Shown: positions 44,423 through 56,600 of the stretch, in pieces
Position numbering within the stretch: the first letter of the stretch is position 1
Layout: each line of letters begins with the position of its first letter
DNA from: Adineta steineri
Taxonomy: Eukaryota > Rotifera > Eurotatoria > Adinetida > Adinetidae
Direction: 5' to 3'
Assembly (NCBI GenBank): GCA_905250115.1
Contig: CAJNOI010000203.1
Location: forward strand, 84,474 to 148,473
DNA length: 64,000 nt
Made by a program: the position numbers and the translations under genes
The notes under the pieces: model-generated
What the model was told of the DNA's origin: nothing
What the model saw: only the letters and a program-made list of their open reading frames with translations
The model's database searches: none

Positions 44423-44645
44423 ATTTAAATTTTATTTTCATTTATAGTTACATCCTGGAGTATTTTACAAATAAATCAACATAAATAAATTCTATAACAT
44501 TGATTTTTTTTCCTTAAAAACATGTGTCGTGAAATGATGAAATATCTCACCGTACTTTTGAAAAAAAGCTGCAATACACCCAGTATGGGTTTGAAAATTT
44601 ATTTCATATATTTATTCGTATTAAATCAATAAATATAAATGATGT

Positions 44646-45363
44646 TCAATATTTTGTCATTTCACAGGATGATTCTGTAGTTTGACGATATTTAAGTTCA
44701 AATTTGTCTTCTCCACGATATTTTTTCGTATGAATAAACCATTTACCTTCAGAAACATTGAGATTAGAATTCCAAATCACTTTTTGTAGTAACGTTATGT
44801 CCAAAATTCTCTGCCATATTACCCGTACCTTGTCTATATATCTTTGTTAGAGTTAACTTTTGAGTTTGCCGACAAAATATACCATTAATAGTAAATGCAC
44901 CAATATCATCGTTTCCTTCTCCATCCACTCTAGACATAGTATGATTGAATGAAAGATATAATTGATGAAGTCCATGCCAATTATTATACTGACAGTAACG
45001 ACTAAACCATATACCTCTCTCAAAGTAACCTTGTGAATATGTTTCATTCCTGTCATCAGACGTTGATTGAGTGACAAATGCTAGATTTGATCGTAAAGGT
45101 TGTCCTTTCCATTGACGGTAACAATACATACCGCCAAATACAATGGCATGCAGATCAAATACATCCTCAAACACACTACCAATAATGACACCTGATCGTT
45201 TATAACCATCACCAGCACATGAGCTTCCTCTACTAGGGTGTGGGTATGAGTATATCTATCTTCTCTTATTTCACATTCACACCCACCCTTAAGATTTTGA
45301 TAATTTCGTGTAAACTTGGAATAATGATGGGCTTTATCTTCAACTACGAGAGCATAACTAAAC
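44646..45363 (-). pseudogene. Unrecognised gene fragment with frameshift
   Basis: One frame runs from about 45232 to 44786 (VFEDVFDLHAIVFGGMYC, WKGQPLRSNLAF, DDIGAFTINGIFCRQTQ). The coding signal then moves to another frame at an A-run (44781-44785) and reads VIWNSNLNVSEGKWFIHTKK and YRGEDKFELKYRQTT to a stop at 44646. Upstream, a short exon (45363 to ~45282) encodes ALVVEDKAHHYSKFTRNYQN. It can splice in phase 2 to the main part through an intron made almost entirely of a telomere-like inverted repeat (donor GTGTGAATG, acceptor CACCCTAG). The start is not found. The family is unknown to me. The homopolymer frameshift may be real decay or a sequencing error. Confidence 0.5.
45233..45290. repeat. 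Telomere-like inverted repeat, copy 19, possible intron
   Basis: On the minus strand it reads CTTAAGGGTGGGTGTGAATG to ATACCCACACCCTAG. It has coding-like sequence on both sides and GT/AG at suitable positions. Confidence 0.65.
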
Positions 45364-45458
45364 CTATTAAATGATTTTGTTTTTGTTTTACTTAGAATTT
45401 TAGTTCTATTTTAATGAAGAATTCCAGATGATAATGATCTTGAGAATTTTGTATTTAT

Positions 45459-45530
45459 GAGTGTGAGTTTGCGAAGAGAAGATGCAATGAAGATTCAAGA
45501 TAAGATCTTCATCCACTCCCCCCCCCCTCA
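45459..45530. repeat. Telomere-like inverted repeat, copy 20 (imperfect)
   Basis: GAGTGTGAGTTTGCGAAGAG opposes a C-run (CCACTCCCCCCCCCTC). Inside is a second stem, ATGAAGAT with ATCTTCAT. The 45364-46489 stretch holds no gene otherwise. Confidence 0.45.
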
Positions 45531-46489
45531 TACTATCAAGATGGGCTGTGAAAAAGTACTTTAGCATGTCTCACATCTCTGATTTCCAGAATATGTGACA
45601 TTACTATAAACGACGAACACGTTCATAATAAAATAAGCTTCTACCTCGAATACAAAATAATTCTCTATATTCCTTGCTTGTAGTGATAGAAGTGGCATGC
45701 TCTTAGAATGATTTGAACAGACTGAAAACACATGCATTTTAATAATCCAGAAGATGAAAATAGAATGTTGATATTTCGAAGATTAGACATCACATACATT
45801 TTACGACATATTTCTATGTTGTTTTATATTTGATAGATTGACATATCTAAGATTAACTAGATGGTACTCGTGTTCTGCTTGACTACAAAATACGATGCGA
45901 AGCTCAGTATCGCAGTCGCGATTTTAAGGTTTACACAAATTTTTTAGCATTCACGATTATGATAGAAATGAATGATATTAGTTTGATCTTCCTATATTTA
46001 TCTTTCATTTAAACGAGTATTTTCTAATGTTCCATTGCTGAGATAATCACGACCCAAAGTGACAACTTTGAATTCATAAGTCGAGAAAGTAAGAAAGAAA
46101 AAAAAAGAAGAAAAATCACGAAGGAGTTTTGAAGTACTTTTACTTCGCATCGCAGTAAAAATAGAAAAAAAAAATAATAAAAGGAAGAAAACTCCTAGAG
46201 AGCTACATAATTATCTTGCTTCACATCTCATCAATTAGTAATCTTTGTCTATCATTCATTCAGAGTGAGATAAATATAAACGTTGTTTTTTTCTTAATCA
46301 TCTTATTAGACACATAACTATTCACAAACAAGAATCAAGCAATTTATTATCGTCTGAGAAAGCTGATTGAAACTAACACAAGTCTATTTCTGTAGAAAAT
46401 AGTTGAAAAGTATTATTCGACATCATTCATTGTAAAACTCTTATTTTATTCATTTTATTTACAATGAAAATTTTTTAATATATTGAATA

Positions 46490-47494
46490 ATGTCTTTTGG
46501 AAATAGTTCAAACAATGACGGTGACTCTTTCAGTATTTCGGAAATATCTATTCCACGTCCAGTTCGTTTTTGGTTGATGCTTTTATTCAATATTCCATCA
46601 GTAGTTTGTAGTTTCTTCCTTATACTTCATATTATAATGAATCGAACCCATCGACATGCATTACATAATCATACAATTCTTCTCCTGTTAATCTTTAATT
46701 TGCCAGTTCAACTAATAGATATTAATTTTTATCTTATATTCTTCTCGTATGGCTCTGTTCAACCATCACAACCAATTATATGTCTTCTTTGGTGGCTTGC
46801 TGATTACGGCTTCTATGTTGGTGGGATTGTTCTGATGGCTTGGTTAGCGATCGAACGACATATTTTCATATTTCATGATCGATTACTTTTAAATCGAAGA
46901 GGACGTTTCCTTTTTCATTATCTTCCTTTAGTTACTATAGTCACATATATCCTTCTCTTCTATTTGATTGTTATTTTTCTTTTACCCTGTGAAAATACCT
47001 ATCTTTATACAGTTCCCGTATGTGGTGGCTCGCCATGCTATCAATCTTATGGTATTCTTGGTATGTGGGAATATACTGTACATTCAATTACACCAGTTCT
47101 CTTAGAAGGTATTGCTAGTATTACTCTTATTTTACGTGTTCAAATGCAAAGACGACGACTTCATCAATCTAACCAATGGCGTAAACAACGGCGAATGATT
47201 ATACAATTACTTTTGGTTTCAGGCTTAAATGTTGGTATTAATTTTCCAAGCAATATATTACTTATTGCACATTTATGTGGTTTGCCGTCTGATTACGGAG
47301 CAGAAGCTGTACTTTATTTCTATTTTCTTTATTACTTCACTATTTGCCTCTTTCCATTCATATCTTTAAGTCAATTTCCAGATTTACGTAAGACAATGAA
47401 AGTAAAATTGTTAGGCATAGTACGGAGACGATCACATCAAACAGGTACTGTTACACTTACAAGAAGAGATATACCAATGAATAGAGTGGCATGA
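46490..47494 (+). CDS. Orphan 7TM receptor (rhodopsin-like, ERH type)
   Basis: The intronless 334-residue frame has seven hydrophobic helices. The TM3 end reads AIERHIFIFHDRLL and the second extracellular loop has CENTYLYTVPVCGGSPCYQ; both closely match the receptor at 18.1 kb, so these are paralogs of one bdelloid receptor family. The intracellular loop 3 has basic WRKQRRM, as WRKNRLM in the paralog. The N terminus has two N-x-S-type sites. The C-terminal tail is short. Ligand and coupling are unknown. It faces the next receptor gene tail to tail, with a telomere-like repeat between. Confidence 0.85.
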   Translation: MSFGNSSNNDGDSFSISEISIPRPVRFWLMLLFNIPSVVCSFFLILHIIMNRTHRHALHNHTILLLLIFNLPVQLIDINFYLIFFSYGSVQPSQPIICLLWWLADYGFYVGGIVLMAWLAIERHIFIFHDRLLLNRRGRFLFHYLPLVTIVTYILLFYLIVIFLLPCENTYLYTVPVCGGSPCYQSYGILGMWEYTVHSITPVLLEGIASITLILRVQMQRRRLHQSNQWRKQRRMIIQLLLVSGLNVGINFPSNILLIAHLCGLPSDYGAEAVLYFYFLYYFTICLFPFISLSQFPDLRKTMKVKLLGIVRRRSHQTGTVTLTRRDIPMNRVA

Positions 47495-47745
47495 TCTAAT
47501 ACAATACAGAACATATTTTGAATAATATATCCCAGCAAAATTAATTATCCTATTTAACAATTCTATTTATTTCATCATTTATTTTCGTGCAGTCTTCTCT
47601 ATATTGTAACCCTCCTCCCCTACATATTTTCTCTTAAGTATTGTGGTTTAGCTTGCTTGAATAGAATAATGTTTAGCGCATGTTTATGTAGTTACTAATT
47701 TTTTTCAATAAACTAAATATGTCTAACAACTTCAGTCTCCTAAAA

Positions 47746-47783
47746 AGGGTGTAGGTGTTGTGTTCTTCTCTTACCTACACCCT
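47746..47783. repeat. Telomere-like inverted repeat, copy 21
   Basis: The 11-bp arms AGGGTGTAGGT and ACCTACACCCT are perfectly complementary around a short loop. It lies about 250 bp beyond the 46.5-kb receptor stop and about 350 bp beyond that of the converging receptor. Confidence 0.7.
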
Positions 47784-48132
47784 CAACGTATATTAGAAGT
47801 ATGTTATTTGTATGAAAGATTTCATTATTATTGATAAAAATTGAGAGTAGATGAATGATATTCATTTCATAAAATTTTCTGTTAGCATCACTTTTACACA
47901 AATGTTGAATTGACAAATATAGATTATTTTCATGTTTAAATATTTCATAAGAGTTACTCAATGAGATACCGCAAATAGATAACTACCTTAGAGATATATG
48001 GTGAAAGATTTCTTTTTGTAGGATTTTATTAAAGGATGTGTTATACAAACAAACAACATAAATTTGAATGCTTTAAAAATATAAATCTTGTTATTGTGAA
48101 TGATGACTATTGGACAAGCGCTGTAATTCCAT

Positions 48133-49197
48133 TTATACGACATGAGGTTGCCTATTTCCTTCATTTGTTGGGTGAACTCTTCTCTTTCTTACTAGTAAAC
48201 CAAATACTTCGCGACGAAATTCTTTATATCTCACCAAGTAGGTGGGAAAGGTTAACACAGGATATGTATACAAGAATACGTCAAACGTATTTAATATGCG
48301 ACGACCCCAAACACCTGCAACAAGGCGTTCATAGAAAAAAGCATAGGAAACTTCAGATGGTGTGTTTGCCACGATGAACAGAGAGGTTAGGAGTATAAGC
48401 GTAGCAGATATAGCTCGATGTTGAACATGTGAATTTTGTACCTTGGTTGTGTGTTGTAGTCGTATGAGATGGTATACTGCATTACAGGTCACTGATATCA
48501 TCTGCAAGGCAGGGAGACAAATCACAATGATGAAGTTCACTTGGCGGAATGTCGGAAAGACAGAATAAAGATTTGAATCTGGGATGATCCGTCCACTAGC
48601 ATCACAATAGCATACAAATACTAAAAAGTGAAAATTAAAGAGAGCCAGAAATGTAATAATACCACTGATGAGCATGAGCACATTTCTTGATCGATTGAAC
48701 CAAGCATTAGGTTGAATACGACTAATAGATAAGTATCGATGAAGACAAACGAATGCACGCAGCCATGCTGAGACGTGATATATAAAATAGTTATAAAAAA
48801 GAAAGAATTTACAAGATCCAATTGTATAAGAATAGGTCAAGGTGAATCCATGAATGATTTTTAAATAGTTGTCTAAATTCCAGCCATACACTTTCAGCAT
48901 ATCAAAGAACACGATTGCACGCATATAATGCAGTGTTGAACTTGCCTGCGCATCACGGAAAGTTCGGCGACATAATACAATGAACATTAACAAATTAAGT
49001 AGTGTCCCAAAAATAACCACCAGTAAGCTGTAATAACCGAAAATAATTATACCACTGATATATGAAATTAGAACTGGGCTATTTGAATCGTTAATGTTAG
49101 TCGTAACATTTTTACTACTAATATTTACCATTGTTATAAAAAAAAGACTGTTAGATAATCTAGAAAACGATTCATAACATTCTCTTTCATGTGACAA
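48133..49197 (-). CDS. Orphan 7TM receptor (rhodopsin-like, HRY type)
   Basis: The intronless frame has 354 codons; the likely start is the internal MVNISS (residue 23), which leaves a glycosylatable N terminus (NISS, NVT, NDS) ahead of TM1. TM1 has the class A GTLLNLLMF pattern, TM3 ends FVCLHRYLSISR, TM6 has FIVANTPSEVSYAF and TM7 has FPTYLVRYKEFRREVF leading into helix 8. It differs from the ERY/ERH pair in its loops and lacks their CGG motif, so it is a separate subfamily. It resembles peptide-type (FMRFamide-like) invertebrate receptors in layout, a weak call. There are no breaks. Confidence 0.84.
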   Translation of the reverse strand: MSHERECYESFSRLSNSLFFITMVNISSKNVTTNINDSNSPVLISYISGIIIFGYYSLLVVIFGTLLNLLMFIVLCRRTFRDAQASSTLHYMRAIVFFDMLKVYGWNLDNYLKIIHGFTLTYSYTIGSCKFFLFYNYFIYHVSAWLRAFVCLHRYLSISRIQPNAWFNRSRNVLMLISGIITFLALFNFHFLVFVCYCDASGRIIPDSNLYSVFPTFRQVNFIIVICLPALQMISVTCNAVYHLIRLQHTTKVQNSHVQHRAISATLILLTSLFIVANTPSEVSYAFFYERLVAGVWGRRILNTFDVFLYTYPVLTFPTYLVRYKEFRREVFGLLVRKRRVHPTNEGNRQPHVV

Positions 49198-50620
49198 TTA
49201 TTCATTACTACTTTTGGTACTATAACAATAGAAAATAGAAAATTTTTCATGGATGATGATGTTTCTCCATTGATCACAAACATTTCTAATGTAGTAGAAA
49301 TTCTAACACTTTAAAATAGAATCGTAGTTTTCTACTCTTTCATAATCCAGCTTCAGAACTTACGTGAGACTCATATAACAGTTTTTAAATAGCCTGACGA
49401 TAAGGTTTGAAGAAATTTTAATATGCAAAATTTATTACAAATAAACCAAAAGAAAGAGCAAAGATTTCTCTACAAAAACTTCATAGTTTTCTGTCAAGCA
49501 TGTATCAATAATGAGAATTTTGGTAAGATATACGATAACATCTCGATTGTTAGTACAATCTCATTATTTACGCCTTCTCGTTTCAGACGTGTCGTATTAT
49601 TAAACTAAAATACTTCTAAATCACTATAAACAAATTTCAGATAAGCATCTACGACCGTTATATCTTCAGATTTTGTTTGAAAACATTTCTGTTTGTATTA
49701 TAGCTATCTCATTCTAAATAAACTACGAATAAAAATTTCTGACTGATCTGTCTAATGTGATGCGTAAAATGATAGACTTCGCTAACGCCTCCTTTTATTT
49801 AGACAATAACATGAATGTTTTTTATGTTTTCTGTGAATTCTTTGAAGCGAGAAAAAGATAAGTGTAGGACATAAATATATATATAAATAATTGCTAGTGG
49901 CAGAAAAACAAAGCAAGAAAGAAAAGGATATAAATAATGGCAGTAAGGAAATAAAGTAAAAATATAACAAATGATCCCAGATATTCCTTCTCATATAAAT
50001 AAAACAGAAATAAATTAATTTTAAGAACATTTTCTCCTAACGATAAATGAAGTAAACTAACCATCTTGAGTGTGAATATTATATCTACTATACCAAACGG
50101 CGGTTTCTCGTCTCTCAGTTTTTGATATAATCAAATCCATATTTTTTACGATCATATGATCGTTTCACCAACAATTGTCAAATGAAATAAAATAGAAAAT
50201 TAGAATAAAAACTTTTTATTCAAATGATTTATCATATTGTTGAGAGGCACAAACAGCTTCTTTTTATTCAAAAAATGATAAAACATCACAATCCGACCGA
50301 GAGAAAAAAACATCATTATAATACCTAGACACTAATGAATAAGCATGACTTCTTGTTCGGCATGATTTTTACCTTTTTTTTTACTAATGATGCCATTATT
50401 AGTTTCCTTTCACTTTTATTTTTGATCTCTAATGTTCTTGTGTGCCATTTATTTTTATACTCTACATTAGCAATAATGGCAACAGGGTATGGGTTAGGCT
50501 GACATTTTATTCTCGTCAATCACTCACACCGATCTAATATATGGCAAACATAGAATCATTAAATTTAGTATTGATACTTAAATCAATTGTTTATTCAGTT
50601 TTTTTTAAAAATAAAATCAA
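49198..50620. other. AT-rich spacer
   Basis: No gene is supported; open frames at 49423, 49782 and 50325 lack features. The polyadenylation region of the helicase gene must lie near its left... 3' boundary at about 50500-50620. Confidence 0.45.
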
Positions 50621-53600
50621 TTACAATCGATTTCTACCAGGGTATTGTCTGTTAAATTTGCTTGAAAAAATACTTTGTAAATTTGATATAGATTGATATA
50701 ATGGTAAAGAAAAATCTAAATCATCACTTGTCGTCTGTTTTCTTTCATTTTCTATAATGACTTCCAACGATGTTTTAATTGATGAAAGTACAAGATTAAA
50801 ATCTAATAGATAATTATATATATCACCAAGGTTTAATTCATTTTCTAGGTTTAACAATGTTTGAGAACCATGTTTAAAAAAATCCAATGCATAACTATTC
50901 ATATAATATGCTGTATTTGTATGATCACAACAATCAAGATCAACAAATGGAACAATTTTTGATGATAAATCAAGATCATAGACAAGATCCCATGAGCCAA
51001 TAATTGGATTGTAATTTAACATAAATTTTTCATGAGTAAGACCAGATACAGCAGCAAAAGGAGAGATAGATGGATTATATGTTTGTTGTGAATAATGATG
51101 ATGAAGATTATATTCAAATGTTCCATTATCATAATCGAAATTTTGTATAAATGAAATATTTGAAAATGGTAAAAGTTCTTCTTGTCGATTATTTTTAGAA
51201 CGTAAATATCGTGTAATATTTTCTATATAACATCCATAAACATCTTTAACTATACTATTATAGACATTAATACGCTGTCGAAACTGTTTAGATATTGGTG
51301 GTAAAAATAGTTTTGAATTGAATTTTTCTTGTTTTCGAAAGTCCGATAGATCTTCATATGTATGACGAGTAATTAACCTATAAAATGAATAAAAAATGAT
51401 CAGATATTAATATATATATATATATATATAGATTTACCATGGCATATTAGTGAAAAGATAAGCAAATACAGTCATAATTTCAGATGGATCATTGACTAAG
51501 TGAAATAATCGAGTATCCATTAAATAAACAAGTAATATATTTGTTGGTTCAAAATAATGTAAATGACTTAATAGACCAGCTAAACCAATTAATTGACCTT
51601 GTCCATTAATTAAATCTAATCGATAAAGAAAATCTAATGTAAATAAAAAATGAAAATGCGTTTGAATATCTATAAGTTCATATTTCATAGGTGATTGTGT
51701 AAGAAAAGGACATTGTAATACAATTAATGACCGATTTATAGCATCATTTGTATCTTTAGCATTTGAACATAAATGAAAAAGACGCATAAGAAATGTAACA
51801 CTTGTTAGAAAATGTGCATGAATATTTGGAATTGCTGATATAATTAAATGACGAATTTTTGATAATGGAATATCAATAAAAACAACATGACCTTGAATAT
51901 CAAAACCACGACGACCAGCACGACCTGATGATTGTCGATATTGTAAAGCATCAAGATAAATTGAATCTTTCACAAATGCAACAGTTTTTGTTGGCATATG
52001 AATACCCAATGCTAGAGAAAAAAAAATATACAAAACTCTTCGGATTGGCGAACGATGAGCGCGAGAAAGTTAAGCACAAATAAAAAAATAAGTAAGTTAA
52101 CGGTGTGGGTGTGTGTGGGTGAGCATGGGTGTGAATAACAGTGTGGCATGTGGGTGTCGGTATTTTATTGAATCTACACCCACACCCTTAACTTGCTTAT
52201 TTTTATATTTGTGCTTAACTTTCTCGTGCTCATTGTTCCGGTTCCCAAATTCTTCTTATCTACATATTGAAAAAAAACATACCAAGTGTTGATGTAGAAA
52301 AAACAACTTGAATGTATCGATTACGAAAAAGAGCTTCAACAGCAACTCGACCTTTATTATTTAATCCAGCATGATGATAAGCTACACCTCGTTTCATATA
52401 TTGAACTAATTTAGGATTTTCATAAGTTGCTCGTTTTAATAATGAATCAACTAAATCTTGATTACATCCTTGTCGATTAGTTAATGTACCTTCATTTAAA
52501 ACACCATCTAATAATTGTTGTTCATATCCGGATAATAATATTGGATTTGTTTCTTCTTTCATCATTTTTAATTCATCACAATTATCTTCATTAGATAATT
52601 TTGATGGTTTTTTTGGTTTAATTTTTTCAATGACATTTAAACGTTTGTTTAATTCTTCAATTTGTATTTTATATTTTGTTTTTCGTAGTTTATATTCAGT
52701 TTTCTGAAGATATTTAACAATACTTCCAGCCATCTTTTCACATAATAATCGATCATCGGAAAAAATAATGCAAGGAAGAAGATTTTTTTGTTTGAGAGTT
52801 AAAATAAAATCAATAATTAATGATAATATTGGTTTTCGTTCAGGATAATTTGAAACAGTTGGTTTCAAAGTATTTATAATTGAATTAATAGCCGAAGATT
52901 CTTTTTTCTCAATTAAATCATTGAATTTATTACAAACAAGTTTGGAATAATTATTACATAAATTTCGTTCAATAACCCAATTAGGAGAAAAATATTCTGT
53001 CAATGATGGTATTGATTTATATTCCTCCTTTGTTTGCTTATGATGTATACGATTCATTGCATCATTAAGTTGTAATGTTTCACAAGGTGATAATGAAAAA
53101 TCTTTAGGTACACCTCGTGTTATTAATTGTTTTGTATTCATAACTCCTACTGGATGAATTGAATGTAATTTTTGATTTGAATATAAATATTTATTTAAAT
53201 CAGCTATACGTTCATGATGAACGATTAAACATACTTGTCGAGGATTTGATGTTTTAAATAATTTCGATCGTTGTTTTTCAACATTTGTAATCCAATGAGA
53301 TAATTCTTCTCCATTATTAACTGTAGCTGATAAACCAATCATTGGACAATTAATAAGTAACATAGTTTTTTCCCAAACATCTGCTCCAATTTCACCAGAC
53401 ATACAATGAATTTCATCAAAAATTGCATATTTTATTTGTTGACACCAACGTTGATGAGATGGAGATAAAAGAAGAATTTCCATACATTGTGGAACAGTTA
53501 CTAATATTCGACATGTACTCATATTCTGACGATAATCTCGTGTAAATATTCCAAATACAGGACCAAATTTCGAATGAATTGTAGCTAAAAATAGTATTCT

Positions 53601-56600
53601 TCAATTCATTTCGAAAGAAAAATAATTTTACCAGCAACTTGATTGACGAGTGCTTTAGTTGGTGCTATATACACACAAATACCATGTGAATCATGGTTAT
53701 CTTTCAGTACTTTATTCATAGCATAGTAAGATGCATAAGTTTTACCTAGATGATATTTTAAGAGATTAGAAGAAAAAATAATTATAATTAACCTGATGCA
53801 GTTGGTGCAACAATAATAATTGACTGACGTTTATCAACAGCATCAAGAAATTTTACTTGCCATTGATCTGGAATGAAATCAGGTACTCGATTATCGGGTA
53901 AACCTTCTTCACGTCTTGGTAATCGACTATTGATTTTTTCCATTTGAAATCGATACAATTTTTCTTGATCTAATGGTAAATCATCAATAAGTTCTTCTAA
54001 ATATTTTTTCTTTCTATTAAATACATCAACTATATTTTCAAGATGAGCCATTTCAGTCATTGTAGCAAAATAATCTATTTTTAATTTCTCTACATCAGTT
54101 AAGTTATTTTCCTTTTTTAATAATTGTAAATATTTTCGTTGTACGCGAAATTTCTTTTTCAATAATTCAAGACGAGTAGTTGATGTTTCGAATTTAGCTA
54201 AACCTTCATCAATAATATCAATAGCTTTCGAATAATTATCCGCTGGAATTTTTTGTAATAAATTTTCAATAACAATAATCTGATTTGTTTCTTCTTCCAC
54301 ACGTTTGCCCATTTTTTGTTGTTTATTTTCCTCTCGAATTTTATCAGCTTTTTTCAAAGGCGTTTGTTTCTTTTTAGAATCAGTTGTATTATTTGATATT
54401 TCTTTATTAGTTAATACAGATGTTGAAACAGTAGGAAGAATATGTTGTAAATGATTGTCTTGCACATCACGATTAGTAAGTGAATTACCATACAATGTGA
54501 AATAAGTATAACTAGAAATAAAATAAACTCGCAAGTGTAGTTCAAAAATATTATTTACAATTTTTGTTGATTTCGAGTTCGAAAACGGTATTTGGTAGAA
54601 TTTCTATCTTGTTCATCATTATCTCGTACACGACTTATCTCATCGCCAACCTATACAATAACTGTAGATTACGAAGTATTGATGAAATATGTATACCTCT
54701 TTGTATACATGCCAATGATATTTTCCTGTTGATGATAAAACATAATTTAAGAAATGATAAATAGGAAAAGTATTTACCTTCATATCGAGCTAAATGACTT
54801 TCGTTAGGATTGATAAAATCGAATGTCATTCCGTCGATTGTTGAAAGTATTGGTTTTAAATAAATATCAATAAATGTATTTGATATTTTAGTAATTTTTT
54901 GTTTTTTTATTACAATTACTTTTTCCTGGGAGAGTACAGGTGAAAAGATAATATGTTTCGATTGAATTAACTGTTGTATTGTATTCTGAAATATATATTC
55001 ATCAGTTGAATGTTTCAAATACGATAAACAATCATGAACAATATCAATTGTGTTGGAATCAAATTTCATCTTTGATGATTGATTTAATTGATAGAGAGTA
55101 AAGGCAAAAAGGCGTCCATCGAATACATCAATTATTTTCGACCAAGATAAAAACGATGAAGAACATGAGGAAATGGACATGGCAAGGTTTTGTTGAAATT
55201 GAATAATTAATTGAGAAAAGATCGGACTGAATTCAACAGAAGGTAAATCTGTTGAAAGATGCCGATCAACTAATGATAAGCGTATAAGAAGAGCGACGTG
55301 AAGAAGAAGTAATGGACTAAGAAGATTAAATAAATCTTTTTCTTCTGATTGATCCTAACAAAATAAAGCAAAATAAATTTTTTTATAAATTCATGATTAT
55401 CATACATTTTCCTTTTCCATAAAACCCAAGATTGTTTTAAGATAGAGAAAAAGGCGTATATCATTTTGATTAATTTCTTTACATATTTTCTTTTCAAATT
55501 CAATCCATTCATTTTCTTTAACACGAGTAGTACTTTCAAAAGCTGGTAGTATACTAATTGTGTTCTGTAAGAATTGTCTAGAACATTCTCCAAAGAATTT
55601 AATTTCAAAACATTTAATACATGTATTTGTTAATATTAATTTATTCATAACATATAAACGACATTGTAAATGATATTGATGATAATTACCATATAAACGA
55701 TAGATGTAAACAAGTTGTTTTAAAGTATTTTCTGTTAGTAAATGATCTTCATTAATATTAAAACTTGACATATCATGATAAAATATAAAATGTGGTTTTT
55801 CTTCATGAGTAAATTTGGTATATTCTTCATCAAGCCATGATGCAAATTGTCGTATTTTTGATGATCCATATTTATCGATATTTTTCGAGAGATGAGCAAT
55901 AAGACAAGAACGAATAAGATTTAATATTGATTGTTCTTGTTGATAAAATTGATAATTACAATCAAAAAAGAGTAAAGTATAGTTACATTGTTGTGTTTGA
56001 TTGAAAAGTATTAGAAGAATACGTTCAATAATAAAAATAACATGAAGAGTATTTCCATAGTAAGCAATGAGATCTACATTTATGTGATGAGCCATGGATA
56101 GAAGTAATGAATCACCATCAATAAAATAACATGTACTATCACGAAATTCACGTCGTACATCGAGAAAACATGCTCTATAAGGACAGAGAATATCGAGCTT
56201 CTCGGATAACATACTTGTTTTTATATTTTCGCTCGTTTTATTTGTTGAGAGAAGTGTTTCGATTATATTTAAGATAGGCTTGTGTAGTGCGGAAATATTA
56301 GGAGATGATAAATCTGTTGGAAGATATTTGATTGAACGTTGATATTGTTTTGAATCATTTACACCGTCCAAAAGATGTAGAGCAATTTGTTGTAAAGCAG
56401 TAGCACTAATCTGTTCATATTCACTTCTCATACATTGATCAAGAATATGAAAATAAAGATTAGTAAAATGAGTATGATCTTGTTGACAATGATATAGAAA
56501 TTGAAGAAGACGTTTACATTGACCAACTGGATCAATATGAACTTCGGGGAGTGTATTCAATTGTGATGCCTGTGTAAATTACTAGATAATTTCAGAATAT

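Noticed and set aside
48036..48377. 113-codon plus-strand frame
   Set aside because: It overlaps the 3' end of the HRY-type receptor on the opposite strand and shows no features of its own.
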